A stretch of 64,000 bases of DNA, taken from contig CADBWP010000020.1 of assembly GCA_902798365.1 (NCBI GenBank), forward strand, positions 16,169 through 80,168. The letters run 5' to 3'. Shown piece by piece: positions 53,671 to 62,029 of the stretch. Source of the stretch: an uncultured Ruminococcus sp. Its GTDB lineage: Bacteria > Bacillota > Clostridia > Oscillospirales > Acutalibacteraceae. The stretch's first letter is position 1; every line of letters starts with the position of its first letter. A model generated the notes under the pieces. That model ran no database searches, was not told the DNA's origin, and worked only from the letters and a program-made list of their open reading frames with translations. The position numbers and the translations under genes were made by a program.

Positions 53671-53702
53671 AACGGCAACGGAAGCAATTATCCGTTGCCG
53701 TT
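53671..53702. terminator. Bidirectional terminator (operon end and tRNA-Ser(CGA))
   Basis: AACGGCAACGG pairs perfectly with CCGTTGCCGTT across a 10-base loop. The minus strand continues TTTTTGTCG, so it ends tRNA-Ser(CGA) as well as the plus-strand operon. Confidence 0.9.
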
Positions 53703-53709
53703 AAATATT

Positions 53710-53798
53710 TGGCGGAGACGGTGGGATTCGAACCCACGGTACCGTGAGGTACAACTGATTTCGAGTCAGTCCCGTTATGACCACTTCGATACGTCTCC
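53710..53798 (-). tRNA. tRNA-Ser (anticodon CGA)
   Basis: Acceptor GGAGACG/CGTCTCC, anticodon stem ACTGA/TCAGT around CTCGAAA (anticodon CGA), long variable arm, T arm GGGTTCGAATCCC and encoded CCA. Confidence 0.97.
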
Positions 53799-53815
53799 AT
53801 ATCTCACGGTTATCT

Positions 53816-53844
53816 ATTGTACATGCTTTTGAGCGAATTGTCAA
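53816..53844 (-). promoter_or_regulatory. tRNA-Ser(CGA) promoter
   Basis: On the minus strand TTGACA (53844-53839) and TACAAT (53821-53816) with a 17-base spacer. Confidence 0.9.
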
Positions 53845-53851
53845 GGGGGAA

Positions 53852-53884
53852 TTTAGAGAATCAGATAATAGAGGATAGCGGATT
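53852..53884. repeat. AGAGATTAGAG-family short repeat (degenerate)
   Basis: TTAGAGAATCAGATAATAGAGGATAGCGG resembles the purine-rich repeats at 7190, 26815 and 60484 but is more decayed. Confidence 0.35.
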
Positions 53885-53933
53885 ATAAAACAAAAAAGCG
53901 CCACAGGGCGCTCTTTCTTTGGCGGAGAGAAGG
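53885..53933 (-). repeat. 49-bp direct repeat, distal copy (orphan tRNA-Ser 3' end plus terminator)
   Basis: Identical to 54096-54144 with an offset of 211 bases. On the minus strand it reads CCTTCTCTCCGCCA followed by the terminator hairpin AGCGCC/GGCGCT with TTTTTTG, without a tRNA body. Confidence 0.93.
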
Positions 53934-54095
53934 TACGTCCTATTTATTATAAAGCTATCTGCTCGTTTGATGCGGCGTGTGCATAGCTAAAGCATGAATA
54001 ACTCTCTCCCTAAAAACGTTCCCCCGGAACGTTTTTACCCGCCTGCGGCGGGCACGGTCGCCTTCGAATCCCCTCTGTTCTCTTTTGGGTTTATC
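53934..54095 (-). repeat. tRNA-linked non-coding repeat element, copy B
   Basis: A 162-bp segment between the 49-bp direct repeats, on the same strand as tRNA-Ser(GGA). Read on the minus strand, it has an inverted piece of that tRNA (AGGGGATTCGAA) at its left, the shared core (54065-53998, two mismatches to copy A), the shared block ACGCCGCATCA (53978-53968), and it ends ACGTA at the junction with the orphan tRNA 3' end. The organisation is the same as in copy A, 40 kb away, although the tRNA, its terminator and the inverted piece are specific to this locus. Confidence 0.85.
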
Positions 54096-54144
54096 ATAAA
54101 ACAAAAAAGCGCCACAGGGCGCTCTTTCTTTGGCGGAGAGAAGG
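54096..54144 (-). repeat. 49-bp direct repeat, proximal copy (genuine tRNA-Ser(GGA) 3' end plus terminator)
   Basis: Covers the last bases of tRNA-Ser(GGA), its CCA end and the terminator hairpin (54102-54128). It is identical to 53885-53933. Confidence 0.93.
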
Positions 54145-54223
54145 GGATTCGAACCCCTGGTACGGTGATTACCGTACACATGATTTCCAATCATGCTCCT
54201 TCGGCCAGCTCGGACATCTCTCC
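54131..54223 (-). tRNA. tRNA-Ser (anticodon GGA)
   Basis: Acceptor GGAGAGA/TCTCTCC, anticodon stem CATGA/TCATG around TTGGAAA (anticodon GGA), long variable arm, T arm GGGTTCGAATCCC and encoded CCA. Confidence 0.97.
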
Positions 54224-54237
54224 GTTTACCGCAGACT

Positions 54238-54266
54238 ATTATAGCAAATAAAAACGGAAAAATCAA
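54238..54266 (-). promoter_or_regulatory. tRNA-Ser(GGA) promoter
   Basis: On the minus strand TTGATT (54266-54261) and TATAAT (54243-54238) with a 17-base spacer. Confidence 0.82.
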
Positions 54267-54359
54267 GGGGTAATTTTAAAAATGTTTTGATCCCTCACGA
54301 AAAAACCTCCTCCCGTATCGGTGAAAAATGAAAAAATTTACATAAACCCTCAAAAATGC

Positions 54360-54388
54360 TTGATTTTTTATGCATGTTCTGCTATATT
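54360..54388 (+). promoter_or_regulatory. Promoter of the amino-acid ABC transporter operon
   Basis: TTGATT (54360-54365) and TATATT (54383-54388) with a 17-base spacer, 33 bases before the binding-protein gene. Confidence 0.7.
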
Positions 54389-54421
54389 AGTTATGATTTA
54401 ATTGAAGGAGATGTAACACTA

Positions 54422-55240
54422 ATGAAAAACATGAAAAAAATCCTTGCGGCAGTTCTGGCAATCGCCGTGCTCTGCACAACAGCCATCGCATTCGCGGGCT
54501 GCGGCGGCAGCGACACAGACAAGTCCTCCGCTACAGACAGCACGACCGAGAGCAAGGCTGACGACACAGCCGCTAACGGCGAGCTTCACATGGCTACCAA
54601 CGCCTTCTTTGAGCCCTATGAGTATTATGAGGGCGACAAGATCGTGGGCATCGACGCCGAGATCGCAGACGCTATTTGCCAAAAGCTCGGCTACAAGCTC
54701 GTTATCGACGACATGGACTTCGATTCCATCATCACGGCTGTTCAGTCCGGCAAGGCTGACTTCGGTATGGCAGGCATGACCGTTACCGAGGAGAGAAAGC
54801 AGGCTATCGACTTTACCGATACCTACACCAACGCCATCCAGGTTATCATCGTCAAGGAAGGCGAGGATAAGGTTAAGGGCGCAGACGACCTTAAGACCGC
54901 AACCATCGGTGTTCAGATGGGCACCACAGGCGACATCTATGTGTCCGACTTTGAGGCTGACGGCGCAAAGATCGAGCGCTTCAACAAGGGTGCCGACGCT
55001 GTTCTGGCTCTTTCACAGGGCAAGGTAGATGCAGTTGTTATCGACAATCAGCCCGCAAAGGCTTTTGTTGCTCAGAACGAGGGTCTTGCCATTCTTGAGG
55101 AGCCCTTCGAGAACGAGGAGTACGCTATCTGCGTTGCCAAGGGCAGCGACCTGACCGAGAAGATCAACGGTGCGCTCAAGGAGCTCAAGGAAGACGGCAC
55201 CATTGACAGCATCATCAAAAAGTATATCAAAGAAGACTGA
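54422..55240 (+). CDS. Polar amino-acid ABC transporter substrate-binding lipoprotein
   Basis: 272 residues. The N-terminus is a lipoprotein signal peptide (MKNMKKILAAVLAIAVLCTT, then AFAGC with the lipobox cysteine at about 27), followed by a Ser/Thr/Asp-rich linker and a family 3 solute-binding domain. Characteristic parts are FFEPYEYYEGDKIVGIDAEI, FDSIITAVQSGKADFGMAGM and FTDTYTNAIQVIIV. It captures a polar amino acid outside the membrane for the permease and ATPase encoded next. The start is ATG 54422; GAAGGAG lies 12 bases upstream, and earlier in-frame starts precede or overlap the promoter. Confidence 0.94.
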   Translation: MKNMKKILAAVLAIAVLCTTAIAFAGCGGSDTDKSSATDSTTESKADDTAANGELHMATNAFFEPYEYYEGDKIVGIDAEIADAICQKLGYKLVIDDMDFDSIITAVQSGKADFGMAGMTVTEERKQAIDFTDTYTNAIQVIIVKEGEDKVKGADDLKTATIGVQMGTTGDIYVSDFEADGAKIERFNKGADAVLALSQGKVDAVVIDNQPAKAFVAQNEGLAILEEPFENEEYAICVAKGSDLTEKINGALKELKEDGTIDSIIKKYIKED

Positions 55241-55251
55241 TAACACCCAAG

Positions 55252-55278
55252 GGGCAGGTAGTGTTGCCTGCCCTTTTT
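55252..55278 (+). terminator. Intra-operon terminator/attenuator after the binding-protein gene
   Basis: GGGCAGG (55252-55258) pairs with CCTGCCC (55267-55273) and is followed by five T, only 18 bases before the permease start. It probably lowers permease and ATPase expression relative to the binding protein. Confidence 0.8.
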
Positions 55279-55295
55279 GTTTGTGAGGAATGGCT

Positions 55296-56096
55296 ATGCA
55301 TTTTACGCTGCCGGTTGTGGCGTCCGCAACGTCAACCGCCTCCGAGGTCGTCGAAAAAACGGGGATAGACAAGTTTTTCAACGACCTTTGGACAAGCTTT
55401 GAAAAGAATTTTATAGTGGAAGAGCGCTGGAAGTTTTTTCTCGACGGTCTTCTTGCAACGCTCAGAATAACCCTTATGGCGGCGCTTATCGGCGTGCTGC
55501 TCGGTTTTTTGATAGCCGCTGTGCGCTCTACCTACGATATGCGCCTGCAAAAGAAAAAATGCCGCAGCGCAGGCGACGTTGTGCTGAAGATACTCAACTT
55601 CATCTGCAACCTGTACATAACCGTTATCAGAGGCACGCCGTCCATGATACAGCTGATGATAATGTACTTTGTCATCTTTGCCAACTCGCGCAATAAAGAG
55701 ATGGTTGCGGCGTTGTCCTTCGGCATAAACTCGGGAGCCTATGTGGCAGAGATAATCCGCTCGGGCATAATGTCGATAGACAAGGGGCAGTTTGAGGCGA
55801 GCCGTTCGCTCGGCTTCAACTACACAAGCACCATGTACCACATCATAGCTCCGCAGGCGTTCAAAAACATACTTCCCGCGTTGGGCAACGAGTTTATCGT
55901 GCTGCTCAAGGAGACATCCATCGCTCCGTACGTGGGTATTCAGGAGCTCACCTACGCGGGCAACCTGATACGCTCACGAACGTACGAGGCGTTCTTCCCA
56001 CTCATTGCGGTCGCGCTCATTTACCTGGCGCTCGTGCTCATACTATCCTACTTCCTGAAACGGCTTGAAAGGAGGCTGCGCAATAGTGACCACTGA
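55296..56096 (+). CDS. Polar amino-acid ABC transporter permease
   Basis: 266 residues. A polar N-terminal region of about 50 residues precedes five or so helices. The His/Glu/Gln/Arg/opine-type permease signature includes [16 protein letters not shown] (about 110) and the EAA loop [21 protein letters not shown] (about 168 onward). It forms the membrane channel of the uptake system. ATG 55296 is chosen because GAGGA lies 6 bases before it; the ATG at 55290 abuts that site. The end overlaps the ATPase gene by 11 bases. Confidence 0.93.
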   Translation: MHFTLPVVASATSTASEVVEKTGIDKFFNDLWTSFEKNFIVEERWKFFLDGLLATLRITLMAALIGVLLGFLIAAVRSTYDMRLQKKKCRSAGDVVLKILNFICNLYITVIRGTPSMIQLMIMYFVIFANSRNKEMVAALSFGINSGAYVAEIIRSGIMSIDKGQFEASRSLGFNYTSTMYHIIAPQAFKNILPALGNEFIVLLKETSIAPYVGIQELTYAGNLIRSRTYEAFFPLIAVALIYLALVLILSYFLKRLERRLRNSDH

Positions 56097-56829
56097 TAAA
56101 GACGTTCTCATCAAGGTTGAAAATCTGCGCAAATCCTTTGATGACGTCGATGTGCTCAAGGGCATAAACGCCGAGATAAAAAAAGGCGACGTTATGGTTG
56201 TTATCGGCGCGTCGGGCTCGGGCAAATCCACCTTTTTGCGCTGCCTCAACCTGCTTGAGGAGCCGACCTCGGGCACCATACTGTTTGAGGGCACCGACAT
56301 AACCGACCCCTCGGTCAACATCAATCTGCACCGCCAGAAGATGGGCATGGTGTTTCAGCAGTTCAACCTGTTTCCGCACATGACCGTTCTCAAAAACCTG
56401 ACCCTGGGACCCACACGCCTGCTTAAGCAAAGCAAGGCGGAGGCGGAAAAAAACGCGATGGCGCTTTTGGAGCGCATAGGTCTTGCCGAAAAGGCGGACG
56501 CATATCCCTCTCAGCTTTCGGGCGGTCAAAAGCAGCGCGTGGCAATAGTGCGCGCACTGGCAATGAACCCCGATGTCATGCTGTTTGACGAACCAACCTC
56601 GGCGCTCGACCCCGAAATGGTGGGCGAAGTGCTTGAGGTAATGAAGCAGCTTGCACGCGAGGGTATGACAATGGTGGTGGTCACCCACGAAATGGGCTTT
56701 GCCCGCGAGGTGGGCACCGACATCGTTTTTGTTGACGACGGAATAATAATGGAGCAGGGCAAGCCCGACGAGTTTTTCGGCTATCCCAAAAGCCCCAGAC
56801 TAAAGGACTTTTTGTCAAAAGTATTGTAA
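56086..56829 (+). CDS. Polar amino-acid ABC transporter ATP-binding protein (GlnQ-like)
   Basis: 247 residues with Walker [10 protein letters not shown] (about 37), Q-loop [14 protein letters not shown], signature LSGGQKQRV (about 142) and Walker [20 protein letters not shown]. It drives import of the polar amino acid. The start is GTG 56086, with GAAAGGAGG 10 bases upstream; the upstream in-frame TTG at 56065 lies in that site. It is the last gene of the operon and is followed by a strong terminator. Confidence 0.95.
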   Translation: MTTDKDVLIKVENLRKSFDDVDVLKGINAEIKKGDVMVVIGASGSGKSTFLRCLNLLEEPTSGTILFEGTDITDPSVNINLHRQKMGMVFQQFNLFPHMTVLKNLTLGPTRLLKQSKAEAEKNAMALLERIGLAEKADAYPSQLSGGQKQRVAIVRALAMNPDVMLFDEPTSALDPEMVGEVLEVMKQLAREGMTMVVVTHEMGFAREVGTDIVFVDDGIIMEQGKPDEFFGYPKSPRLKDFLSKVL

Positions 56830-56836
56830 TTTTTCG

Positions 56837-56866
56837 CACAGCGTCATTTCGGCGCTGTGTTTTTTT
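56837..56866 (+). terminator. Terminator of the amino-acid ABC transporter operon
   Basis: CACAGCG (56837-56843) pairs with CGCTGTG (56853-56859), followed by seven T. Confidence 0.92.
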
Positions 56867-56890
56867 AATATAATAGACATTATAACAATA

Positions 56891-56970
56891 AAAAAGCGCC
56901 CACCGGCGCAGGCGGAAAAAGCGCCCACCGGCGCAGGCGGAAAAAGTGCCCGCCGGCACCACCGGCGCTA
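56891..56970. repeat. 25-bp tandem repeat, GC-rich
   Basis: Two identical 25-base units (56891-56915 and 56916-56940) starting AAAAAGCGCCCACCGGCGC, then a third diverged unit (AAAAAGTGCCCGCCGGCACC). Each unit can form a small CCACCGG/CCGGCG-type fold. It lies just upstream of a promoter and has no gene. Confidence 0.85.
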
Positions 56971-56979
56971 TATCTGCGC

Positions 56980-57008
56980 TTGACATTACGGACGCTTTAT
57001 TATATAAT
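56980..57008 (+). promoter_or_regulatory. Promoter of the zinc-ribbon protein gene
   Basis: Perfect consensus TTGACA (56980-56985) and TATAAT (57003-57008) with a 17-base spacer. Confidence 0.9.
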
Positions 57009-57053
57009 ATATCTGTTAAACTATATATAAAATTATTTTTAGGAGCTGATATT

Positions 57054-57821
57054 ATGGTAACTTATGATGAAAACCTTATCAACGGCGTAAAAGAAGAAAT
57101 AAACGGCTTTTATACAAAGCTGGGCGAGCGTTTTTACGAGCTTCACGGCGACGAGAAAAACGAGGAATATGCCGACATCATCGCATCCATCAAGGAGTGT
57201 GAGGGCAGAATAGCCGAGCATAAAAGACAGGTTCTTGCCGAGGCAGGACTCATGCAATGCCCCAAGTGCGGCGAGGAAATCGACATCCGCTCAATGTTCT
57301 GCAACTTCTGCGGCACACGCGTAAAGGGTGCGGAGCCCGTTGTTGAGGAACCCGTTGTTGAAGAACCTGTTGTCGAGGAACCTGTTGTTGAGGAGCCTGT
57401 TGTTGAGGAGCCTGTTGTTGAAGAGCCCGTAGTTGAGGAGCCCGTAGTCGAGGAACCCGTAGTTGAGGAGCCGAAGGCGGAAGCTCCCGCAGAGCCGAGA
57501 AAATGCTCCAAGTGCGGCAATATTCTGCGCGAGGGCGTAATGTTCTGCACCGAATGCGGCACGCCCGTCGGCAAGGAAGCTCCCGCAGACGAACCGGAAA
57601 AAGAAGCTCGCTTCTGCACCGAATGTGGCTCAAAGATCGACTCCGACGTAGAATTCTGCACCAATTGCGGCGCACGCCTCGGTTCGGCAAAGAACGATCA
57701 GGAGGTCTTTTCAAACAGCCACGAGGAAACTCCCGAGGTGAGAAGATGTCCCTTCTGCGGCTTTAACACCACTGATAAGGACATTATGTTCTGCATTGAG
57801 TGCGGAGCAAAGCTTGTATAA
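57054..57821 (+). CDS. Multi-zinc-ribbon protein with EPVVE pentapeptide repeat
   Basis: 255 residues. An N-terminal helical region (1-60, likely coiled coil) is followed by four zinc ribbons with paired CxxC knuckles: CPKC/CNFC (about 65-84), CSKC/CTEC, CTEC/CTNC and CPFC/CIEC. Between the first and second ribbon lie nine copies of EPVVE (residues 94-138, 57333-57467), encoded by a 15-base tandem repeat likely to vary in copy number. No membrane segment is seen, so it should be cytoplasmic. The start is ATG 57054 with AGGAGCTGATATT upstream. Function unknown; ribbons of this type often mediate nucleic-acid or protein contacts. Confidence 0.85.
   Translation: MVTYDENLINGVKEEINGFYTKLGERFYELHGDEKNEEYADIIASIKECEGRIAEHKRQVLAEAGLMQCPKCGEEIDIRSMFCNFCGTRVKGAEPVVEEPVVEEPVVEEPVVEEPVVEEPVVEEPVVEEPVVEEPVVEEPKAEAPAEPRKCSKCGNILREGVMFCTECGTPVGKEAPADEPEKEARFCTECGSKIDSDVEFCTNCGARLGSAKNDQEVFSNSHEETPEVRRCPFCGFNTTDKDIMFCIECGAKLV
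57333..57467 (+). repeat. 15-bp coding minisatellite (nine EPVVE units)
   Basis: Nine consecutive 15-base units with synonymous variation (for example GAACCTGTTGTTGAG and GAGCCCGTAGTTGAG) in the zinc-ribbon gene. Confidence 0.95.
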
Positions 57822-57861
57822 TAATTCTTCTATCGAATATTACACATAAAGGATGTAATGA

Positions 57862-59577
57862 ATGAAACTGAGCAATAAAACGGCGGGCATCGCCCTTGCG
57901 GTCATTATTCTTATAAGCCTGTGCATAAGCTGCGCCTTTATGGCGGCAAAGCAGGGCTACCACGAGGACGAGCTGCTCACCTACAACCTTGCCAATTCAT
58001 CAAAACAGCTTGGCGTTGACGCGCAATGGAACTCTCCCGAGGACTTTAACGAGTACCTTGCGGCGGGCGAACACCGCTTTGACTATGTCAACGTCTATAA
58101 CAATCAGGTCATCGACGCGTCGCACCCGCCGTTTTACTATGCGCTGGTGCACACGGTATGCTCCTTTTTCCCGGGCGTATTCAGCCGCTGGCTTGCGTTT
58201 TCCGTCAATGTAGTGATGATGGCGGCGGCGCTTGTGCTGCTGTTCAAGATAGGCAAGCGCGTCACGGACAGCAACCTTTACGCGCTTATCGCCGCGGGGG
58301 GCTACGCGTTCAGCGTCGCCTGCATAACCACCACGATATATCTGCGCATGTATGCCACGCTCACGTTTTTTGTGCTGGCGTTCCTGTATCTTACGCTTGT
58401 TATTTACGACAGAAAAAACAGCGTAAAAATCACGGATTATATCCTCATGCTCGTTGTGGTGACCCTCGGCATACTCACGCAGTACTACTTTATTCTTTGT
58501 GCAGGGCTGACCGGTCTGGTGTTCCTGATTTTTTCCATTAAAGAAAAAAGCTTTAAATCGCTTATCTTTTACATCGTCACAGCCGTTATCGGTGCGGGCA
58601 TAGCCCTGGCGATATATCCCTACATAATAACCAATGTTTTAGGCGGCAACCGCGGCTTCGGTTCGCTCAAGCTCGACATAGACGTTATCACCATATTCAC
58701 ATATATGGTTTATAAGCTATTCACCTACTTTGAGGTGCTGGCAAAGGATATGTTCCTCGGTCAGCTGTGGCTGCTAATTTTGTGCGCCGTTGCCCTCATT
58801 GCCTCGCAAATCTACTTCCGATTTGTAAAAAAGCAAAGGCTGCCGCGCAAGGCGTGGTTTGTAATTGTGCCCGGTGTGGTGTTCTTTCTGGGAATCTCGT
58901 TTGTGTCGCCCTTTAACAGCGACCGCTACGTAATGGCAAGCCTTCCGCTTATTTCAATGATGACGACGCTCGGCTTTGCGCGCATTTTCACCCTGTTTAA
59001 AAACGAACGCGTCCGCTTGGTTTTGCCTGTAAGCGTGGTGCTTGTAAACGCGCTGGCGTTTGCCGTTGTGCGCCCATATTATGTGTATGGCAGAACAAAT
59101 CTGTATCAGCCAAAAACAAAGGACTGCGTGTTTATCGGCACTGCTATGATGGAGTGGAACAAGTGCATCGACAAGTTCATGCAGTACGACAGCACCATGA
59201 TAGCACAGACCACCGAGATGTCAAAAACCCTGTTTGACGAGCTCGACGCCTTTGCCTCAAAGCGCGGAGTTGTCACCAACGGCAAGATAGGCGCTTTTGC
59301 GCAAAGCTTTATGAGCAACGGCGACGTTGACCGCAAGGAGTTTGACAGCCTGCAAAAGCTGGCAAAGGACGAAAAGCTGAACGGCATGAGCGAGGTTACG
59401 GTGTATATATCGCGCCTGGCGGACGAGCCGACGGTGATAGACGCCATAACCCAAAACACTCCGCTGAAAAACTATGAGCTTATTCAGGCGGACAGAGAAT
59501 TTGAGGAGTTTTACAACTGGTACGATTACTTTGTTGAAACAGAGTCGTACTGCAACGTATATCGTTTTTATGTTTAA
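57862..59577 (+). CDS. GT-C type membrane glycosyltransferase-like protein (PMT/GT39-like)
   Basis: 571 residues with about 11-12 membrane helices and a C-terminal soluble region (about 420-571). The first extracytoplasmic loop has YHEDELLTYNLAN (about 33-45) with the acidic DE pair typical of GT-C catalytic loops. The later ASHPPFYYALVHTVCSFFPG (about 90-110) matches the HPP motif region of PMT_2/ArnT-like enzymes. Such proteins use polyprenyl-phosphate sugars to glycosylate lipids or proteins outside the cell. AAAGGATG precedes the start. It is followed by the patatin-like gene 12 bases later. Acceptor unknown. Confidence 0.75.
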   Translation: MKLSNKTAGIALAVIILISLCISCAFMAAKQGYHEDELLTYNLANSSKQLGVDAQWNSPEDFNEYLAAGEHRFDYVNVYNNQVIDASHPPFYYALVHTVCSFFPGVFSRWLAFSVNVVMMAAALVLLFKIGKRVTDSNLYALIAAGGYAFSVACITTTIYLRMYATLTFFVLAFLYLTLVIYDRKNSVKITDYILMLVVVTLGILTQYYFILCAGLTGLVFLIFSIKEKSFKSLIFYIVTAVIGAGIALAIYPYIITNVLGGNRGFGSLKLDIDVITIFTYMVYKLFTYFEVLAKDMFLGQLWLLILCAVALIASQIYFRFVKKQRLPRKAWFVIVPGVVFFLGISFVSPFNSDRYVMASLPLISMMTTLGFARIFTLFKNERVRLVLPVSVVLVNALAFAVVRPYYVYGRTNLYQPKTKDCVFIGTAMMEWNKCIDKFMQYDSTMIAQTTEMSKTLFDELDAFASKRGVVTNGKIGAFAQSFMSNGDVDRKEFDSLQKLAKDEKLNGMSEVTVYISRLADEPTVIDAITQNTPLKNYELIQADREFEEFYNWYDYFVETESYCNVYRFYV

Positions 59578-59589
59578 CGGAGAAACACC

Positions 59590-60486
59590 ATGAAACCAAC
59601 GAATCTTCAGGACAGAAAAAACGCCGTGGGCGTCGCCTTTTCGGGCGGCGGTCTGCAGGGCATAGCCCATATAGGCGCGGTTCAGGCGCTGCACGAGCTT
59701 GGGATCCGTCCGCAGTATGTTTCGGGTACAAGCTCCGGCTCGGCAATGGCGGCGCTCGCCGCAATGGGCTGCTCCGCAAAGGAGATGAGAGATTTTGCCG
59801 AGCGCTACTGGGAGGTACTTTCCGACTTTCGCCCGGTGCCCATAGTTGCCCAGCTTGCCAGCCTTAAATTCCGCAAAAACACCGACAAGGACGGGCTTAA
59901 GGACGGCGCGGTCATCTCCAACGTAATAAAGGCGGCGATGGACGAAAAGGGGATAAAGGGCTTTCACGACCTGCCCATCAACCTTTCCATTTGCACAAAC
60001 GACACCTACACCACCGACGAATGTATCTTCACCACCTATGAGGAGGACATTCACAACGACCATATCCAATACATAACCGACGCGCCGCTTGAGCTTGCGG
60101 TGCGCGCCAGCATGACCTTTCCCGGGATTTATACCACATGCAGCTACAAGGGCTTCAACTTCATCGACGGCGGCTCCAAGGACAACCTGCCCGTCAAGGT
60201 TTTGCAGGACATGGGCGTGGGCAGAGTGCTTGCAATAGGCTTCGACATCTCCGAGTATGTTCCCGAAACGGGGCTCGAGGGCATGATGAAGGTGGTGTGG
60301 CGCGCGCTCGACCTTTATTCGGTCAACAGCACTCGCGAGTCCATGAAAATGGCTGATTACTGCGTTCAGATAAAAAACAGCAACACCGCCATCTTTTCCA
60401 TGGAAAACTTCGACCAGACCATCCGCGAGGGTTACGACTGCGTAATGGCGCACAAGGCGGAGCTTTTGAGGATATTCGGAAGCTGA
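59590..60486 (+). CDS. Patatin-like phospholipase
   Basis: 298 residues with all patatin landmarks: oxyanion motif SGGGLQGIAHIG (about 18-29), nucleophile serine in VSGTSSGSAMAAL (GTSSG, about 46-50) and the catalytic Asp in DGGSKDNLPV (about 196). It probably hydrolyses acyl esters of membrane lipids in the cytoplasm. Size fits small bacterial patatins (RssA-like group). It is preceded by CGGAGAAACACC and likely co-transcribed with the GT-C type gene. Confidence 0.93.
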   Translation: MKPTNLQDRKNAVGVAFSGGGLQGIAHIGAVQALHELGIRPQYVSGTSSGSAMAALAAMGCSAKEMRDFAERYWEVLSDFRPVPIVAQLASLKFRKNTDKDGLKDGAVISNVIKAAMDEKGIKGFHDLPINLSICTNDTYTTDECIFTTYEEDIHNDHIQYITDAPLELAVRASMTFPGIYTTCSYKGFNFIDGGSKDNLPVKVLQDMGVGRVLAIGFDISEYVPETGLEGMMKVVWRALDLYSVNSTRESMKMADYCVQIKNSNTAIFSMENFDQTIREGYDCVMAHKAELLRIFGS

Positions 60487-60530
60487 GAGTACAGAGATTA
60501 GAGTACAGAGATTAGATAACAGAGATAAAA
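60484..60530. repeat. AGAGATTAGAG-type short tandem repeat
   Basis: Directly after the patatin stop codon, TACAGAGATTAGAG is repeated twice and decays into AACAGAGATAAAA. Same motif family as at 7190, 26815 and 53853. Confidence 0.75.
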
Positions 60531-60533
60531 AAC

Positions 60534-60570
60534 GCAGACAGGCTTTCGCGGTGAAAACCTGTCTGCTTTT
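60534..60570. terminator. Terminator between the patatin-like gene and glyQS
   Basis: A perfect 9-bp stem GCAGACAGG/CCTGTCTGC with TTTT after it on the plus strand and TTTTTTATC on the minus strand; it can serve both convergent genes. Confidence 0.85.
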
Positions 60571-60591
60571 ATCTTATGCTATTAATTACGA

Positions 60592-61968
60592 TCAGAACTT
60601 GACCTTTTCCGCAATATATGCGTTCAGCTCGTCAATCTTCACGCGCTCCTGCTGCATGGTGTCGCGGTCGCGCACGGTCACGCAGCCGTCCTCAACCGAG
60701 TCAAAGTCATAGGTGATGCAGAAGGGCGTGCCTATCTCATCCTGACGGCGGTAGCGCTTGCCTATCGAGCCGGCGTCGTCAAAGTCGGTCATAAAGTCCT
60801 TGCTGAGCATGTCTGCGACCTCGCCCGCCTTTTCGCTGAGCTTTTTAGAGAGCGGAAGCACGGCAGCCTTAAAGGGAGCCAGAGCGGGGTGCAGGTGCAT
60901 AACAACTCGGGTGTCCTTTTCGTCAAGCTGCTCCTCATCGTATGCCTCGGTAACAATGGCGAGGAAAAGCCTTTCAACGCCAAGCGACGGCTCTATAACA
61001 TAGGGCACATAGCGCTCGCCCGTGGTCTGGTCAAAATATTCAAGCGACTTGCCGCTTGTGTTTATGTGCTGGGTAAGGTCGTAGTCGGTTCTGTCGGCAA
61101 CGCCCCACAGCTCGCCCCAGCCAAAGGGGAACAGGTACTCAAAGTCGGTGGTTGCCTTGGAGTAGAAGCACAGTTCCTCCTTGTCGTGGTCGCGCAGTCT
61201 CAGGTTCTCGGGCTTTATGTTCAGCGAGTAGAGGAAGTCGCGGCAGAAGCTGCGCCAGTAGTCAAACCACTCAAGGTCGGTGCCGGGCTTGCAGAAGAAC
61301 TCAAGCTCCATCTGCTCAAACTCGCGCACGCGGAAGATAAAGTTGCCGGGGGTGATCTCGTTTCTGAACGACTTGCCCACCTGAGCCACGCCGAAGGGTA
61401 TCTTCTTGCGGCTGGTGCGCTGAATGTTGGCAAAGTTTACAAAAATGCCCTGTGCGGTTTCGGGGCGCAGATAAATCTCGCTTTTGCTGTCCTCGGTAAC
61501 GCCCTGGAAGGTCTTGAACATCAGGTTAAACTGACGGATGTCGGTAAAGTTGTGCTTGCCGCAGCTGGGGCAGGGAATCTCTTTTTCATTTATATAGGCA
61601 GTCATCTGCTCGTTTGTCCAGCCCGCTACGTTGGTGCCGTCAAAGTCCTCTATAAGGTTGTCGGCGCGGTGGCGTGTCTTGCACTCCTTGCAGTCCATAA
61701 GAGGGTCTGAAAAGCCGCCCAAATGACCCGACGCAACCCATGTCTGGGGATTCATAAGAATTGCTGAGTCGAGCCCAACGTTGTATTTGTTTTCCTGAAC
61801 GAATTTTTTGAGCCATGCCTGCTTAATATTGTTCTTAAGCGCCATGCCCAGAGGGCCGTAGTCCCATGTGTTTGCAAGGCCGCCGTATATCTCGGAGCCC
61901 GGATAAACAAAGCCTCTGCCCTTGCAAAGAGCCACTATTTTGTCCATGGTTTTTTTGGTGTTTTCCAT
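60592..61968 (-). CDS. glyQS: Glycyl-tRNA synthetase (single-chain, alpha2 type)
   Basis: 458 residues, the usual length of the dimeric class II enzyme that charges tRNA-Gly. Seen: [20 protein letters not shown] near the N-terminus, a zinc-like region with CKECKTRH and CPSCGKHN, motif 2 around [19 protein letters not shown] (about 202), the [12 protein letters not shown] motif 3 (about 326) and the anticodon-binding domain after residue 350 ([26 protein letters not shown]). It is monocistronic, with its own promoter; the leader of about 30 bases contains no T-box that I can recognise. Confidence 0.97.
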   Translation of the reverse strand: MENTKKTMDKIVALCKGRGFVYPGSEIYGGLANTWDYGPLGMALKNNIKQAWLKKFVQENKYNVGLDSAILMNPQTWVASGHLGGFSDPLMDCKECKTRHRADNLIEDFDGTNVAGWTNEQMTAYINEKEIPCPSCGKHNFTDIRQFNLMFKTFQGVTEDSKSEIYLRPETAQGIFVNFANIQRTSRKKIPFGVAQVGKSFRNEITPGNFIFRVREFEQMELEFFCKPGTDLEWFDYWRSFCRDFLYSLNIKPENLRLRDHDKEELCFYSKATTDFEYLFPFGWGELWGVADRTDYDLTQHINTSGKSLEYFDQTTGERYVPYVIEPSLGVERLFLAIVTEAYDEEQLDEKDTRVVMHLHPALAPFKAAVLPLSKKLSEKAGEVADMLSKDFMTDFDDAGSIGKRYRRQDEIGTPFCITYDFDSVEDGCVTVRDRDTMQQERVKIDELNAYIAEKVKF

Positions 61969-62000
61969 ATATATACCTCTTTTTCTGTTTTGCTTTTTTG

Positions 62001-62029
62001 ATTTTACTATTATTCGCTCGCGTTGTCAA
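62001..62029 (-). promoter_or_regulatory. glyQS promoter
   Basis: On the minus strand TTGACA (62029-62024) and TAAAAT (62006-62001) with a 17-base spacer. Confidence 0.85.

Noticed and set aside
53606-54266. Open frames across the tRNA-Ser(CGA)/(GGA) region, including one with text similar to the frame in copy A
   Set aside because: The similarity is explained by the shared non-coding core; frame preservation is not maintained outside it, and the frames overlap tRNA genes.
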